Source: Capniomyces stellatus
Lineage: Eukaryota; Kickxellomycota; Harpellomycetes; Harpellales; Legeriomycetaceae
Direction: 5' to 3'
Assembly (NCBI GenBank): GCA_001661515.1
Contig: LUVW01000040.1
Span: forward strand, 118,415 to 182,414
Length of the DNA stretch: 64,000 bases
Part shown: piece by piece, positions 1-11,300 of the stretch
Numbering within the stretch: the first letter of the stretch is position 1
Layout: each line of letters begins with the position of its first letter
The notes under the pieces: model-generated
The model's database searches: none
Seen by the model: the letters and a program-made list of their open reading frames with translations, nothing else
What the model was told of the DNA's origin: nothing
Program-made: the position numbers and the translations under genes

Positions 1-204
1 GCTGAAACACCAGTTGTCACAGTCACAGCAGAAACACCAGTTGTAACAGTCACAGCTCAATCTCCAGTTGTCGACCCACCAGTTGTCACAGTCACGGCTG
101 AAACACCAGTTGTCACAGTCACAGCAGAAACACCAGTTGTAACAGTCACAGCAGAAACACCAGTCGTCACAGTCACGGCTGAAACACCAGTCGTCACAGT
201 CACA
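1..204 (+). repeat. 27-bp in-frame tandem repeat array
   Basis: Units run 1-27, 28-54, 97-123, 124-150, 151-177 and 178-204. They are separated at 55-96 by a 42-bp variant unit that encodes AQSPVVDPP before the common ending. Units differ only at a few, mainly synonymous, positions. The array probably continues to the left of the window. Confidence 0.9.
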
Positions 205-618
205 GACTTACCAATAACCTTAACACCAAGAGTTATTTGGAACTCATTCTCCACTATAACAATAACCGAAGGGGATTCAGTTATAGTCAAAACAATAACC
301 ATGCATCAAGGCCCAGGGGATATAGCACCTGACGACGAATGCTATGACGGCGGCTGTCTTACAGACACCGAGTCAACAAACCTCATCCCAGTATCAAATG
401 TTAGCGATGAATTTGATTTTGATACAGTGACAGATACTGCAGTGGAAACCAACACTGAGGGTAGTACAGACCAGAGCTTCGATCCAAATATTTTCAATAG
501 CATTACTGGAGAGGTCGGAAACATTCTGAACCAACTGTTTGATTCACCAGGAAACTCCAACAAGGTTATGTCAAGTGTGGCCATATCTGCAATCTGTGTT
601 GCGATCGCACTGTTCTAA
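1..618 (+). CDS. GPI-anchored repeat-containing cell-surface protein, 3' part
   Basis: The frame is open from base 1 to a TAA at 618 (205 residues), so the 5' end lies outside the window. The first ~68 residues are tandem Thr/Val-rich nonapeptides of the type AETPVVTVT: six units plus one longer variant, encoded by a 27-bp DNA repeat. A short beta-like stretch follows, then a cysteine pair in the motif CYDGGC (nt 340-357) and an acidic Ser/Thr-rich segment. The last ~20 residues are hydrophobic after a small-residue stretch (GNSNK), with no basic tail, which is typical of a GPI-attachment signal. The likely role is a wall or surface mannoprotein or adhesin with an O-glycosylated stalk. The downstream gene at 7011 shares the CYDGGC motif and C-terminal design, so the two are probably related. 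The exact function is unknown. Confidence 0.75.
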   Translation, partial: AETPVVTVTAETPVVTVTAQSPVVDPPVVTVTAETPVVTVTAETPVVTVTAETPVVTVTAETPVVTVTDLPITLTPRVIWNSFSTITITEGDSVIVKTITMHQGPGDIAPDDECYDGGCLTDTESTNLIPVSNVSDEFDFDTVTDTAVETNTEGSTDQSFDPNIFNSITGEVGNILNQLFDSPGNSNKVMSSVAISAICVAIALF

Positions 619-1489
619 AATTTTAATAATCTTGATATCACTCCTATTTAAATGCTAGTTTCCGTTTTTTGCTTGTTAATTTAATTTTTACTCCATCGTT
701 GTTACATACTATTACAATTCACTACTAACCAATATACTCAATCCAACTCCATCATTTTTCTATCGAGTATTGAGATGTTAAACAAATAATTCAAGTAGCG
801 CCGACACTTGGTTTTTTTTTTCCTATTGTGATAAAGTTTTGGGTAACTGTTTGCGACACTTGGTTTTTTGTTTTTTGTTTTTTGTTTTTTGTTTTTTGTT
901 TTTTTTTTAGTATTGGGTTTGAATTAATTTCAAAATTACTGCAATTTTAGTTTGGCGTTTTAAAATCAATTAGTTGATTTTTTCTTTCTTCCATTTTCAG
1001 GTTTAACAAATTTTGTTTATTTTATTAAATTTGCTCCTGTTGATTCGCTAGATAGCTTTAATTTTTTTAGTAAATTCAACGAATTTGTTTCAACCTAATT
1101 TTTTTTTTTTTAAGTTGAATTGAATAAAGCCTAACTGTTGTTTGTTAGCTGAAATCTGGCTTGATTTTTTTTCCCCAATGAATACAAAAGTTTCATGGTA
1201 AATTCGAATTAAACAAAGGAATGTATTGATGCACGTTTTAAAGGTTATACTGGCTGATTTTTTTTTACACTATTAAACACAATTCAAGAATTAAACAGGC
1301 TCAAACACAACATAAAGGGATTTGGCGAATAAAACCGAAAAGGAAACAGGGTGAAGATAAACACACATTCTACCATTTTTACTTTTATATTCCAAGTAAT
1401 CGGTGGTGCAAATTAAGCCAAATACAACGAGTAGACGAATAAAGAAAAAAGAAAAAAAAATCGACCCGACTTGCTCATTAAAGGCCGAT
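619..1489. other. AT-rich spacer with T-rich minisatellite
   Basis: This is 3' flank of the surface-protein gene and 5' flank of the next gene. A 16-bp segment starting CGACACTTGG occurs twice (802-817 and 854-869). The second copy runs into a 7-bp G-T6 repeat. In the frame of the downstream gene, the DNA from 1403 to 1489 is open but has no ATG. I saw no other gene. Confidence 0.6.
863..909. repeat. 7-bp GTTTTTT tandem repeat
   Basis: There are five consecutive G-T6 units (G at 863, 870, 877, 884 and 891) followed by a longer T run starting at 898. Confidence 0.9.
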
Positions 1490-3172
1490 ATGAATCTGAT
1501 AACGGCTAGGTTGGGAGTATTTCATAGTTGTATAGACCAAGTTTTACCAGAAATAAATGGCGTGTATGACAGCAGCAGCAAGTCAAGAAATAAAAACCAA
1601 ATTCAAAAGCCAATAAACCTAAAGTACAAAAATGTACAAGAAACACTTTTTGAGCGTGAGGATAATTTAGACTGTGAGAACAATAAACGAAGGAGAGTGT
1701 TTGATTTTGGGGGGAAGCATGGGAAAGTACACCAGAATAGAAAAGCCAAGAGTAATGAGCCTGATCAACAGGCTGATACAGATCCTATACTAGAAACATG
1801 GGGCCCAATGATACTTGGTCGGGCTTCCAAGCTGCAGCACAAACAAATACGAACGTATAAAAACAAAGTCAAGAGTAGCAAATCTGCAAGCCATTTTGAA
1901 GAACTAATCGTTGACAAGCTAATCCAAGATGAAATTAACGAGCTAGATTTTTATAAACCATTTTGCGTCAAGCCAGCAGGCAAAAAACAGAAACCAGATG
2001 CTGCAAAGCGCCTGAGCATATATGGAAATAGCTTAGATAAAACAAGTACAGATGAATCAACCAAGAAAATACTTGAAATGAACCAATTGTGTATAGCTAA
2101 AACTTTAAAAGATATCCCTGTGAAAACGAACAGTATATACAATGAGAGCGAAGAGCAGTGCGGTAGTTCTCGAGAAATTAAGGTGGAAAACTCACCTAGA
2201 AGCTCGAAGGGCCTTGACCAACAGGCCGGTATGATATCACTTGAAATCGAGGCTGGGCCCTTTTCAGAAATGATAGGTGATAACGAGTCGTTTGTTGAGA
2301 AGGAAGCAGATAAAGCAAAAAGTGCTGGAGATACAGAAGGATTTAGAGAAACATGCGGAGAAACTGAAGAGGCGAGTAAAGAAGCGTATACCGGCGCGGA
2401 AGGGGATGAAGAAATAGGCGAAGATGGCGCTGATAAAAGTGACCAAGGAGTCATCAATATTGATATAAAATGCCATGTTCCATTAATTGAGTGTGATTTA
2501 AAGGTGGTGGGACTCGATCATTTAGAGTTGAAAAGCGAATTGGGAGATGGTGACGCCGATTTAAATCCGAGAGATTGTGATGTACCAGAAACAAATGCGA
2601 CTGATAATACCAAGAGTGCTGAAGCGAATAGCATTGTTGCGGAGGTAGATATAGACCGCACTTTATTCGCACAGGATTCTAAAATAGATGGGACTCATAA
2701 AAGTTGTAACCAATATTTACCAAGACAGAACATCACACAAGAAAGGGACCAATCAATACATGATATTACAATTGCACAGTTTCAGCCAGCTGGCATGGCT
2801 AGAGAATCAGCTAAAGACTATCCTAATTTAGGGTTCAGTGCCGATAAAAGCAGTTATTTTGCGTCAATAGAGGTTAAACCGCTTTCTAGAAACGTGTCGA
2901 TTAATGACGAGCTTGCCGAGTCGATACAGCCTAACCTGGTATACAATGCTTGCAACCCCACGGCATCAAAGGGCAGCTTTAATTTTGACTTTGTGCAGTC
3001 GTTTGGCGCGCCTCAGATGGACCTATTTGGCAGTGACTTCGGGCTAAACTCGCCTAGCAAGTTTGCTAAGGGATTTGACTTTGGTGCTACGAATAATATA
3101 CATAAAGAGATAGACGATATCACATCTTTTATGGAAAAGGATCTAGACATTTTTGCAAACGTCCAGCCGTAG
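1490..3172 (+). CDS. Unrecognised basic/acidic protein with Phe-rich C-terminus
   Basis: The first in-frame ATG is at 1490, giving 560 residues. The frame is open from 1403 (589 codons), and that extra N-terminal stretch is lysine-rich. An upstream exon could supply the true start; for example, an ATG directly followed by GTAAAT lies near 1198. The N-terminal third is basic and includes RTYKNK and an EELIVDKLIQDEINELDFYKPF-like helical stretch. The middle (~residues 230-400) is strongly acidic and Glu/Gly-rich. The C-terminus has repeated short aromatic motifs (FNFDF, LFG, DFG, FDFG) and ends in a Glu/Asp-rich helix, EIDDITSFMEKDLDIF. I recognise no domain. A nuclear or scaffold protein with short linear motifs is an inference. 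The length and absence of stops argue for a real gene. Confidence 0.6.
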   Translation: MNLITARLGVFHSCIDQVLPEINGVYDSSSKSRNKNQIQKPINLKYKNVQETLFEREDNLDCENNKRRRVFDFGGKHGKVHQNRKAKSNEPDQQADTDPILETWGPMILGRASKLQHKQIRTYKNKVKSSKSASHFEELIVDKLIQDEINELDFYKPFCVKPAGKKQKPDAAKRLSIYGNSLDKTSTDESTKKILEMNQLCIAKTLKDIPVKTNSIYNESEEQCGSSREIKVENSPRSSKGLDQQAGMISLEIEAGPFSEMIGDNESFVEKEADKAKSAGDTEGFRETCGETEEASKEAYTGAEGDEEIGEDGADKSDQGVINIDIKCHVPLIECDLKVVGLDHLELKSELGDGDADLNPRDCDVPETNATDNTKSAEANSIVAEVDIDRTLFAQDSKIDGTHKSCNQYLPRQNITQERDQSIHDITIAQFQPAGMARESAKDYPNLGFSADKSSYFASIEVKPLSRNVSINDELAESIQPNLVYNACNPTASKGSFNFDFVQSFGAPQMDLFGSDFGLNSPSKFAKGFDFGATNNIHKEIDDITSFMEKDLDIFANVQP

Positions 3173-6100
3173 ATTATAATATGTTGTTTATTTTATGTTT
3201 GCAACAGTTTATTGTTGATCGTTTATTGTTTAAAGTTTTTATTGTTTATAGTTTTTGCTGTTGATCGCTTATTGTTTCTAGTTTCTAGTTTTTGTTTTTG
3301 GCACTAGCTTGCCTTTCAGTTCACTGTAATTCTACATTATTATTTCTTTTAAACAAAAAAAAACCAAGCGGGTTTCAGATGTCAGTCACTGTATTTTCAA
3401 TTCAGACCATGGTGATGGTCATGTAGATGTTCCCTCTCCTTTACAAAGCAAGGCTAGTTGCATTTCAAGATGTTTGAATGTACGGTGTATGCATAACAAT
3501 GCAAGAGAAACTAGCACACATATTGGCATCAATATTTATGCCCTAGCTCCTATGTTTGTAAGAGTGTATTATTTACACTATATAAGGTAGGTTTAGCGAC
3601 ACTTATTGGCTCTGAATTCAAGTTAAACTGGGCAATGTTTTTTTAGCCTGTAAAGCCAATATGGGTAGTGGAGGGCAAGTTTGTGCATATTGGAGGTCGG
3701 TAGTGTTACATCTAACTTTAATGTCGATTCTTAGGTCGCATCTAAGTCGAAGAAATATTAATTGTTACAACATTACCAAAAATAAATAAAAATAAAATAA
3801 AAATAAAAACAACTATAGTAATATTATTGCCTCAATAGATATAATCTCAATAAGCTGATATACACATGGATATCTAAACCCTCGGCTTTTTATTAAAATC
3901 GAGTATAACATTGTTATATTGTCATTATATAACTAGCGGGAGTTTCACCAATTTCCTCAATTCGATTGTATTGTTGAGCTATATTTATGCATAACTTGAC
4001 TAGTGACTGGAGTATAAGTCAAGAATGTAACAATTAATTTGAAAATCACCATATATAAAATCGTTTGTAATAATGAGAGATCGGGCGTTTACTATATAGT
4101 CATATTAAGCTATACAAATACTAGCTATTTTTCAAAAGACCAAATGGAGCGGTGTATATGCTTTATTTGTTGTAAGGGGTTTACAGACTTTATTTATTTT
4201 AGGGGGTTTGTAGGCTTTTGGTTTGTTTTCACAAGCCGGAATATTAGGTTGGCTCATACACAAATACTAGTAGTCTCAGTGAAAGTATAATTAAACTGGG
4301 TAAAGTTTATATCATACTGTCATTATTGTTAAAGCAGCCTGCCAAAATGCAATAGAAGTCATTGATAAAAACGTGATATTTCAAGGGGTATTTAATTTAT
4401 TAAATCGAGTGCTGATTTTAAATATCTTTACTATATCTGAAGCACTCGCTTCTGCTTCCCAGGTTGGTTAAGGTTTATGCTGGTAGTGAGTTTTAAGCTC
4501 CGGTGTATACGTTTATTGGATGCAAACGCAGTTATATATACAACGAGAGCCGAAAGTCTTAAATTAAAAATTCTAGTAAAATTATGCAAAATATATAACC
4601 AATATACAATACTTGAAATCCAAATGCAAAGTTAATGTCACTAGTTAGCTCGGTTTAAATGCACAAAAGCATCTTACTTGTAGATAGGGATTGAATAGTG
4701 GGAATACCATGATCTGTTTGCCGTAAGTGGTTATTTTGGGTAGGAGATGATGTTGTTTGCAACCGCTGATTCAAGTAAGTGGTACGAGTTGGAGGAGGGA
4801 GATGGCAGCCGATAGATGGACGAGTTTTAGTCAGGAGGCCAAACTTAATGCGTTGTTGGTAACTGAAAAGGATGTTAGCAAATGGCCAAGAGCAGATATT
4901 CTCAGTTTTGTAATAAGACGATACATTGTTTACCAATTACCTCAGCAAATTCGTAATTAAACGGAATGGGATTAATTTTGGCAGAAAATCCAAAAGTATC
5001 TACATTAATTAATGAATATCGATTGTTTAGAACTCAAACACGCATTTTTGTATATAAAGTAGGTAATTCGATTGTGTAACCTTAGGTTCTGAAAGTGAGA
5101 TAAACTAATGAAAGAAAATTCGCTTTTGTCGAATGTGGCAAGCGAAGAGAGTTTTCGCCAATAGAGTATCTTGGGGGTTCGGAGGTTAAAGCACTGTTCT
5201 ATTTGCTACTTGCTACTTGCTACTCGCAATATATATGCGACCCAATTTGGTGAGTCCTAAGGACATTCGAGTTAACTTTAATGAGTAGTGTGCCATTAGA
5301 ATGTGGGAGACGGAAAAAGAGTTGAATAGTGGAGATTAAACCAAAAATCTGGGTTATATAAACAGCCCAAACCGCTCACTCACTGTTTGGGCCGGAAGAA
5401 CGCTTAAACAACAACAAAAGCGGCTTATTAATTACTTTGGAGATAGTAACAAGGAATTAGAGTTCAAGTGTTTTTGAAGGATAAAATCAGTATATACCTT
5501 GGTGCTGAATGAGAGAGTAAAAGGAGAGTAAATGGGCAAATTCTGAGCAGTAGGGAATATTTCAACCCCAAATTTCTGTAATGTGGTGGAAGGGGGAGGG
5601 GGGCGTTATAGAAGGCAGTAATAATGAAAGAAAGGACGTGTTTAATTAGGGGAAATGGATATAGGAAATATATATATATTTGCATTTTAATGGAGTTAAC
5701 TTGGCAAAAAGTCGATTTTAGTCGAAGACGTACAATGGGTATAAAAACAATAATCGGTATACAATGGGAAAAGCAAATAACAATGGTAGCAACATAGGGT
5801 TAGAAGAGTACATCTGAATCAATAAGATGTCGAGGATAAAAGCGTGTGTATTATATGACGAGAAGAAAGCAAAATTACACACAAAGATGTACAGTGTGGA
5901 AAAAAGAGGAAATGGCGGACTGTAAAAGGAAAAGTGGATTTTGAGTTAAAAAGTTGAAGTTATGAATGCACGTTTCTAGCGATTGAGGGGATAATGGATT
6001 GTGTGTGTTGGAAAGAAAAAGCGGAAAAGGTTGGTTAAAGCGGCAATAGCTGGACTCAGAGGTATATGTGGAAGGAGAGTAGTGCTGAGTTTATTATGTT

Positions 6101-7010
6101 ATTGAAATGTTATTATTCTAAACCAAAATGAAATAGGATTAATTGAAATAGGGTGGAATAAAAAGGCTACACAAAGCAACTAAAGAACAAGAGCAGTAAT
6201 TGTGATAAAGAATCAATGGATGTTCGCAGCTACAATAAATAAGGGCTTTATAAATTGATGGATTGAGTACTGGGTGTAATGTTGAAGTTAAATTTTTCCA
6301 AGAAAAAACATTAATGGGTGCTGTAAATAAAACTCTATAGTTTTTGTGGATAATGGCAAAATAAAACTAAAAGCAATACACATGAATAACAAGAGCGATT
6401 ATGGTATAGGGCTGTTGAGTATTAAGCCACAATATGGATTAATGGTGGAACAAGAGTGGTAAGTACAACATAATTTATCGGGCTTTGAAAACCCGATTGT
6501 TTGTCGGGGATGAAAAAGAGTAGAGAATAATCAACTGGATTGATAAAAGGAGAATGTATGTATGTAGCAGTATAGTGTTGAGAAGATAAAGTGTAGAGTA
6601 GAAAGGTACTAGAAGCTTAGAAATAAGAAATGAGAAAAGAAGAGATGAAAAGGTACAATGGGTGTCTAGTAACAGTAAACAAGTAAACCAATTTAAGCGA
6701 AGAAAATGGTGTTACGTAGGCTACGTTGGAAAGAGTATATAAACTGATAAAAAAGGAGGCAGAATATAAAATAAGGAGAAAATAATAATAATAATAATTC
6801 TAGTACATTAAAAAGTAGAATATACAAAAAGGGTAGTCAAGTAGTCAACAAACATAGCATATATACACGGAAAAGTACTTTAAATACACACTAATAACTT
6901 GTAGATATTGCAACACAAAAAGTAAAATAAGTAAATAATAATAGAGTAAATAATATAAAAGGAGTAACAGATAAAATAGAGATAAAAGAAAAAAGAATTG
7001 ATTTTTAGAA
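3173..7010. other. 3.8-kb AT-rich spacer
   Basis: I see no recognisable gene in this stretch. One short open frame (ATG 4802 to stop 4960, 52 residues, beginning MAADRWTSFSQEAK) has a protein-like composition but no recognised family, promoter or partner exon. The A-rich stretch from about 5.5 to 7.0 kb leads directly into the gene at 7011 and presumably contains its promoter. Small AAT repeats lie near 6782-6799. Confidence 0.5.
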
Positions 7011-7904
7011 ATGAAGGCAATAATATACTTGACGATATGCGGAACAGCATTGTCGTTTGTGGCAGAAAAGAGGAATGTGGAGGAGGGATTGAAGGCAGCG
7101 GGACCAGCGGATCCAGAAGCGATTAAAGGGATACCAAAGGAGAAGGAAGAGGACAAGGTGGCAGCATCGCAAGGGGGTGACGATTCGGATGTGTTTTCGT
7201 CGCCACCGTTTATTGCGACGGAAGCGGTGAAGCCAATAACAAGAGTGATAACGCCAAAGCCAGACAGCTTCAATACAATCAATAAAGAGAGTGTGGCGCA
7301 AAACAGTCAAACTGAGATAGGGAGCAGTAGCAGTGAGAGCGAGAGTGCAAGTGAGAGTATGAGTGTGAGTGAAGAAGTGGGAACGATTAACCGTGTAACA
7401 AGGATTTCAAGCGGGGAAGAGTTTAAGGTACAGACCGAAACCAGCACGTTTGCATCGGCAATAGACGACTACTTTGTAACAGCAGAGGATCCATGTTATG
7501 ATGGGGGGTGCTATGAGCCAGGGGAGCTTGAGAGTTTGCTGCTTGGAACAGCAACGCAGATATCGTTGAACTCGATTGATGAGGGCGGGTACGGGGTGAC
7601 GGCAGAAGACCCGTGTTATGATGGGGGATGTTATGAGCCTGGTGAGCTTGAAAGCTTGATTTCTGTTGCGGCTGCGGCTACTGGTACGGCTGGAGACAGT
7701 GGTGTTGTTGCAACACAAGGTGTTGGTGGGCCTGATGAGGTTGACGAAGGTGAGTTTGGGATACAGACTGACTCTAATGATTCAGGGTCTGATACTTCAG
7801 AAGCCTTTAACGCTGGGATGTCAGATTCAAGCGCTGGTTCTGCAAAGATGTATTTGGGATCGACTTTGGCGTTTTTGGCCTTGATTGCTGCTTTAAATGC
7901 ATAA
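7011..7904 (+). CDS. Secreted GPI-anchored surface protein with CYDGGC repeats
   Basis: This is a single 297-residue frame from ATG 7011. Residues 1-18 form a signal peptide (KAIIYLTICGTALSFVA). The C-terminal ~18 residues are hydrophobic (YLGSTLAFLALIAALNA) after small residues, a typical GPI-attachment signal. A Ser/Glu run lies near residues 105-125. Two near-identical 40-residue repeats contain AEDPCYDGGCYEPGELESL, with cysteine pairs at nt 7494-7511 and 7614-7631. Apart from these two pairs and one in the signal peptide the protein is almost cysteine-free, so the C-x4-C pair probably forms a local disulfide or a metal/ligand loop. The surface gene at the left edge has the same CYDGGC core. 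The protein is expected at the plasma membrane or wall; its role is unknown. Confidence 0.75.
   Translation: MKAIIYLTICGTALSFVAEKRNVEEGLKAAGPADPEAIKGIPKEKEEDKVAASQGGDDSDVFSSPPFIATEAVKPITRVITPKPDSFNTINKESVAQNSQTEIGSSSSESESASESMSVSEEVGTINRVTRISSGEEFKVQTETSTFASAIDDYFVTAEDPCYDGGCYEPGELESLLLGTATQISLNSIDEGGYGVTAEDPCYDGGCYEPGELESLISVAAAATGTAGDSGVVATQGVGGPDEVDEGEFGIQTDSNDSGSDTSEAFNAGMSDSSAGSAKMYLGSTLAFLALIAALNA
7478..7675 (+). repeat. Two 120-bp coding repeats carrying CYDGGC
   Basis: The codons for TAEDPCYDGGCYEPGELESL recur exactly 120 bp apart (cysteine pairs at 7494 and 7614). Amino acids are identical over the core, while several synonymous codons differ, so the duplication is old and maintained at the protein level. 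Confidence 0.8.
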
Positions 7905-8350
7905 GTATGTGTACCGGTTTTTCGATAGTAACTACCTTTTTTTTTTCTTTTTTACATTTACATTTTCATCTTCAGTTTGCTATTCATTAATATTTGCATT
8001 ATATAAAACATTGTTATATTTACAAATCAACTACTAACAAAAAAAAAACATTAAAAAAAAAAATTGGTATAAAGCAACAATGCAAAAGTGAGTAGTTAGT
8101 AGGCGGTAAAGAAAAAGAATGGAGATCGGCTGATTTAATCAAGGCCAAAGAAATTGGTTAAAATGATAGATTGTATTGGAATTAATAGCAAGAGATGAAA
8201 CTAAAAAAGAAAATAATAATAATAATAAAATGAATAGAAAATCAAATCAAATCAAATCAAATCAAATTAAAGAGAGTAAAGAATAATAATGGGATGGAAT
8301 GTACCAAAGAGTAGAATATGGAATGGAAATAAGGAAGAGTATATAAAGAG
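7905..8350. other. Convergent intergenic spacer
   Basis: This is the tail-to-tail spacer between the surface protein and the myosin gene. It is A-rich, with a run of about five ATCAA-type pentamers near 8242-8267 and small AAT repeats. I saw no gene. Confidence 0.6.
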
Positions 8351-11300
8351 TTAGTCCTGATCTTTACCAAAAGTAAAGTCACGATTCAGGTCCATTTGTT
8401 CGGAGCCAGCAGTGGTGTGGTGATCAAAGCTGTTTAAGCTTGCATTAGCGCTAGAAAAGCCAGATATAGCGGCGCGAGGAATGGTTTGGCCAGCGTCGTC
8501 AAAGTCAGAATCCTGGTTTAGAATATTAGCTTCGTCGTCATCAACGTACAAGCCCTCAGTTTGACTTTCAACCAAGGCTCTTAGCCTAGCGAGACGCATT
8601 TCAGGGGGGATGAGAGTTTCAATGACACTGACTTTGCGGGCGGTGAGGTAGAGGACCTGATCGTTCATGTCGTTTGTGTCGAGGAGAATGTTGTCGCTTC
8701 TTTCGGTGGCCAAAGCTCTTTTAGCAACCTCGGGCAGAATAGGACCAAGAATGGGGTTTTCATAGTCGGAAACAGCGTATATGGAAAGGAGTTTTTTGAT
8801 CTGGGCGGGGTTGAGCAGGTCGCAGACTTCAAACATGATGTCGATGTCTTGTTCAGTAGACTTTTGGAGCTGGAGCAGCTTGACGAGCTGGAGCAGGCGG
8901 TCGAGGTTTCTGGTGTTGTCGTTAACTAGGTGGGACTTGCACCACTCCTCAATCCGGGTGAGGTTGTACTGGATCTGCATGCCACGTTTCCAGGAGCAAA
9001 AGTTTCTGCGCATGATGATGTTGTTGAATGCGGTGACGCCAATGGTGCACAGGAACTCGCTCATGATCTGCTTCATGATTGCAACGTCGACGTAGTAGAA
9101 CTCCATGATTTTCCAGACATTGTTGAAGAAGTTGAGGATGTTTTCGATTTTGACGGGGGACTCCTTGTTGACGGAACCCATGATGCGGTTGAAGAAGGAG
9201 GAGTCGTTGGCAGTAAAGCCTGGCAACGCCTCGCTTTCAACAACGCCGGGGATGATGAGCTTGATAAACCGTCTCTGGAGGTTCTTGGCCCAGCCAAAGT
9301 AAATGTCGCTGAGCAGAGACTCGAGGAACTGCATGCCCTCAGTCATCGCGCGCTCACTTTCAACATACTCAAAGCCAGCGGCCTGTCGCTCTGTCATGGA
9401 AGTTTTGACAATTGAGAGCAGTTCAAAGACATTGGACAGCCAAAAGGCAGCGGAAAAGTCGGACTCAAATGTCATGGTCTTTTTCTGGATCAGGCCTATG
9501 CAGGACATCAGCAGCTTGTCGATCCGCTTGGCCAGGTTGAACTGAAACATCTTGATGATGCAGAGACCAATAAGGTGGGAGGGGAACAGGACCTCTGGTG
9601 GCGAGTACTCAGCATCGAGGTTAGGGATGGGGACTACCAGGTTACCAATGAGCTCGTTGAGAATCTCAGACAACAGCCCGTCGTCCTCCTCAAGCATGGC
9701 AAGCACAGACTCCTCGTTGAGCAGGACAAAATCGTTGTGGTCAAAGCCGTCTGCGTTGTAGTCATTGGCGTTGAGCCCAAACATGCGGTTGTACTGGTTG
9801 GCATCGACGCCGGAAATGGTGGAACGCTTGTCGGACCTGAAGGACACGTCGTTGGACGAGTCGTTGATGCTAGAGTTTGCGTTTTGGTACATTTGGGCGT
9901 TGAAGTCGTCTATGGACTTGACGCGTTTATGGGTAGGCGAGATGTTGCTGGTGCTGTTGTTGCTGTTGTTGAGGTTGAGGCCAGACCCGGCGCCGATTGA
10001 GCCGTGCGTGTAATGTCTTGACGACGCAACCACGGGCAGCGCGGGCTTGCTTCTGTTCATGCTGGGTAGCGGCGGCGTTATCGAGCCTCTGCGGTCAAAC
10101 TCCTCGTTCTGGTCTGCATACTCGTACCCGGATTTGGAATAGGAAGTTGCGGTTTCCCACTTGCGCTGGTCGTTTCTCTTTGACGTTGAGACGGTGGTGG
10201 ATCTGCGCATCCTGGATGTTCCGCTAACATTGGTGATGTAGTCATTAGGCGAGTTGTCCTCTGTTGCTGCCGCCAGTTTCTGCTTTGCCTCCTCCAGCTC
10301 TGCAACCAAAACACCCTTCTCCAAAGCCATTTCCTCCTCCTTTTCCTGCAGTTTCAGCTTTGCCACCCGAGCGTCCTCTTTGGCAAACTCGAGGTCCGTC
10401 TTGATGTCCTCCAGCTGCTTCAGCGTTTCGTTTTTGGTCACAGCTGCTTCCTCCAGCTCCGCCTCCAGCCTACTTATTTCCGCTTCCAGTTCAGCCCGCT
10501 CCTCCAGCCCTGCCTTTGCGCTGCTGGCCTTGTGCTTCTCAAGCTCTGTGTTGAGCTCCTCATGCTTCAACTTCCACTTGTTTGCCTCCGACTCGAGTAG
10601 TACGCACTTCTTGGTCAGCCGCATGCTTTCCTGCTCCTGCGATTGCAGCTGTCTTGTCAGGTCCACCAGCTTGCCTTCCAGCTTGTACGACACCTCCTTG
10701 AAGTGCTCCGCCGTAACAGCTTCCTTCTTCCTCTGCGCCATCACTCTCTTTGCCTGCTTCATCCGGAACAGAGCCTGCGTCCGCACAATGTTCCGGCTCT
10801 CCTTCCGCCTGAACTCCCGCCCAATGTACCCTCTCACCAGACTCTGTATCTTCACAGCCGCGTTTTCCCGCAACCGTTCCGTATACTGTTTGCGTGCCAG
10901 GTACCCCTTCGCATACGCCACCAGGTGCTGCCTGACCCTCCTTCTACTAGCCACCTCCTTCCTGCTCATGTACCTCCTCACCAGTTTCTGGATCTCAAAC
11001 ACCGCTCGCTCCTTCCGCAGCCTTGCCACCAGTTTTTTGGCCAGCATCCGCCTCGCCCCCTTCTGTATTGCCATCGCTGCTGTCCTCTTTTCCACAAACT
11101 TCCGCCTCTCCTGCATCCGCTTGATGTTCTTTTGGATCGTCACTGCCGACACCGTCAGCTTGTCAATCCGTAGCTTCTCCAGCTGCGCTAAAACACCTGC
11201 CCGGAAAAACACCTTTGTCAGCCCAATCTGATACTTTGTCTTGTCGCTTATCAGCATTTCCGCCAACTGCCCAACCGCCTGCTCGTGCTCTTTGATCTGT

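Noticed and set aside
10254..11231. 325-codon plus-strand frame opposite the myosin coiled-coil and IQ region
   Set aside because: It is the antisense shadow of a compositionally biased region (Glu/Lys/Leu codons read as Ser/Phe/Leu); no start context or family.
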